DNA from: Rhea pennata
Lineage: Eukaryota > Chordata > Aves > Rheiformes > Rheidae
Length of the DNA: 64,000 nt
Reading direction: 5' to 3'
Assembly (NCBI RefSeq): GCF_028389875.1
Contig: NC_084663.1
Span: 16,878,666 to 16,942,665 of the forward strand
Part shown: in pieces, positions 63,808 through 64,000 of the stretch
How positions within the stretch are numbered: the stretch's first letter is position 1
Layout: every line of letters starts with the position of its first letter
Notes under the pieces: model-generated
Database searches by the model: none
The model's input: only the letters and a program-made list of their open reading frames with translations
Told to the model about the DNA's origin: nothing
Made by a program: the position numbers and the translations under genes

Positions 63808-64000
63808 CTGATGGTAGGCCTGTATCTTGCATTTTGTGGGAGGCTCTAGTCTCTTTTCAACCATCTCCAGAAACATATGTGTTGTTAGACATGGGAGTGG
63901 AGAAGGACAGAAAGGAATATTACAAGTACAAAATATTGTGCAAGGACCTGTCACAGACATTTGAAGTTTGGAGGTGGAAAGAGAAAACTGAGGAGGTCCA

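Noticed and set aside
63515-63960. Minus-strand frames repeating Lys-Arg-Arg-Glu-Glu, resembling a charged coiled-coil protein
   Set aside because: Pure translation of the (TCTTC)n microsatellite; no splice context or non-repetitive coding sequence around it.
52000-64000. CELSR1 exons, expected next to TRMU from the human map
   Set aside because: No cadherin, EGF, laminin-G, GAIN or seven-helix sequence was seen on either strand; the gene may start beyond the window or lie elsewhere in this genome.

Overview
The window is vertebrate nuclear DNA, most likely avian. Genes are split by fairly short introns with standard splice signals, CpG islands mark promoters in AT-rich surroundings, and the only interspersed repeats I can name are CR1 LINE pieces covering a few percent of the sequence. 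CR1 also dominates in crocodilians and turtles, so 'bird' is an inference from repeat scarcity and compactness. No prokaryotic feature, CRISPR array or recognisable retroviral element was seen.

Layout. Positions 1-3480 are 3' flank without a recognisable gene. ALG10 (ER alpha-1,2-glucosyltransferase) runs on the minus strand from 7950 to 3662 in three coding exons, with a CR1 copy in its second intron. It shares a CpG-island promoter (7951-8325) with TPRKB (KEOPS subunit), which runs on the plus strand from 8326 to 12667 in four coding exons. From 12.7 to 20.8 kb I find only a 36-bp minisatellite and a tRNA-like relic. At 20.86-22.57 kb, minus strand, there is a candidate two-exon gene for a 68-residue single-pass membrane protein that I could not match to any family. 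A second CpG island with CCAAT and CHR-like elements starts GTSE1 (coding 26599-37543, 11 coding exons). A third precedes TRMU (coding 40325-51876, 11 exons). Beyond TRMU lie a degraded CR1 copy at about 53.6-55.2 kb, two exon-like signals near 55.6-56.0 kb, an orphan CpG island at about 61.4-62.2 kb and a long pyrimidine repeat near the right edge.

Function. The four recognised genes are housekeeping or cell-cycle genes: N-glycan precursor completion (ALG10), tRNA t6A modification (TPRKB, via KEOPS), mitotic microtubule and p53 control (GTSE1), and mitochondrial tRNA wobble-uridine 2-thiolation (TRMU). GTSE1-TRMU is a neighbour pair I remember from human 22q13. ALG10 and TPRKB sit on other chromosomes in human, so the left side of the window reflects a different gene order. 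All exon boundaries were read by eye from frame, splice consensus and remembered human proteins; no search was run.

Most interesting: the unassigned spliced microprotein at 21-22.5 kb, and a TRMU intron that appears to use a GC-AG splice pair just before the exon carrying the second catalytic cysteine.
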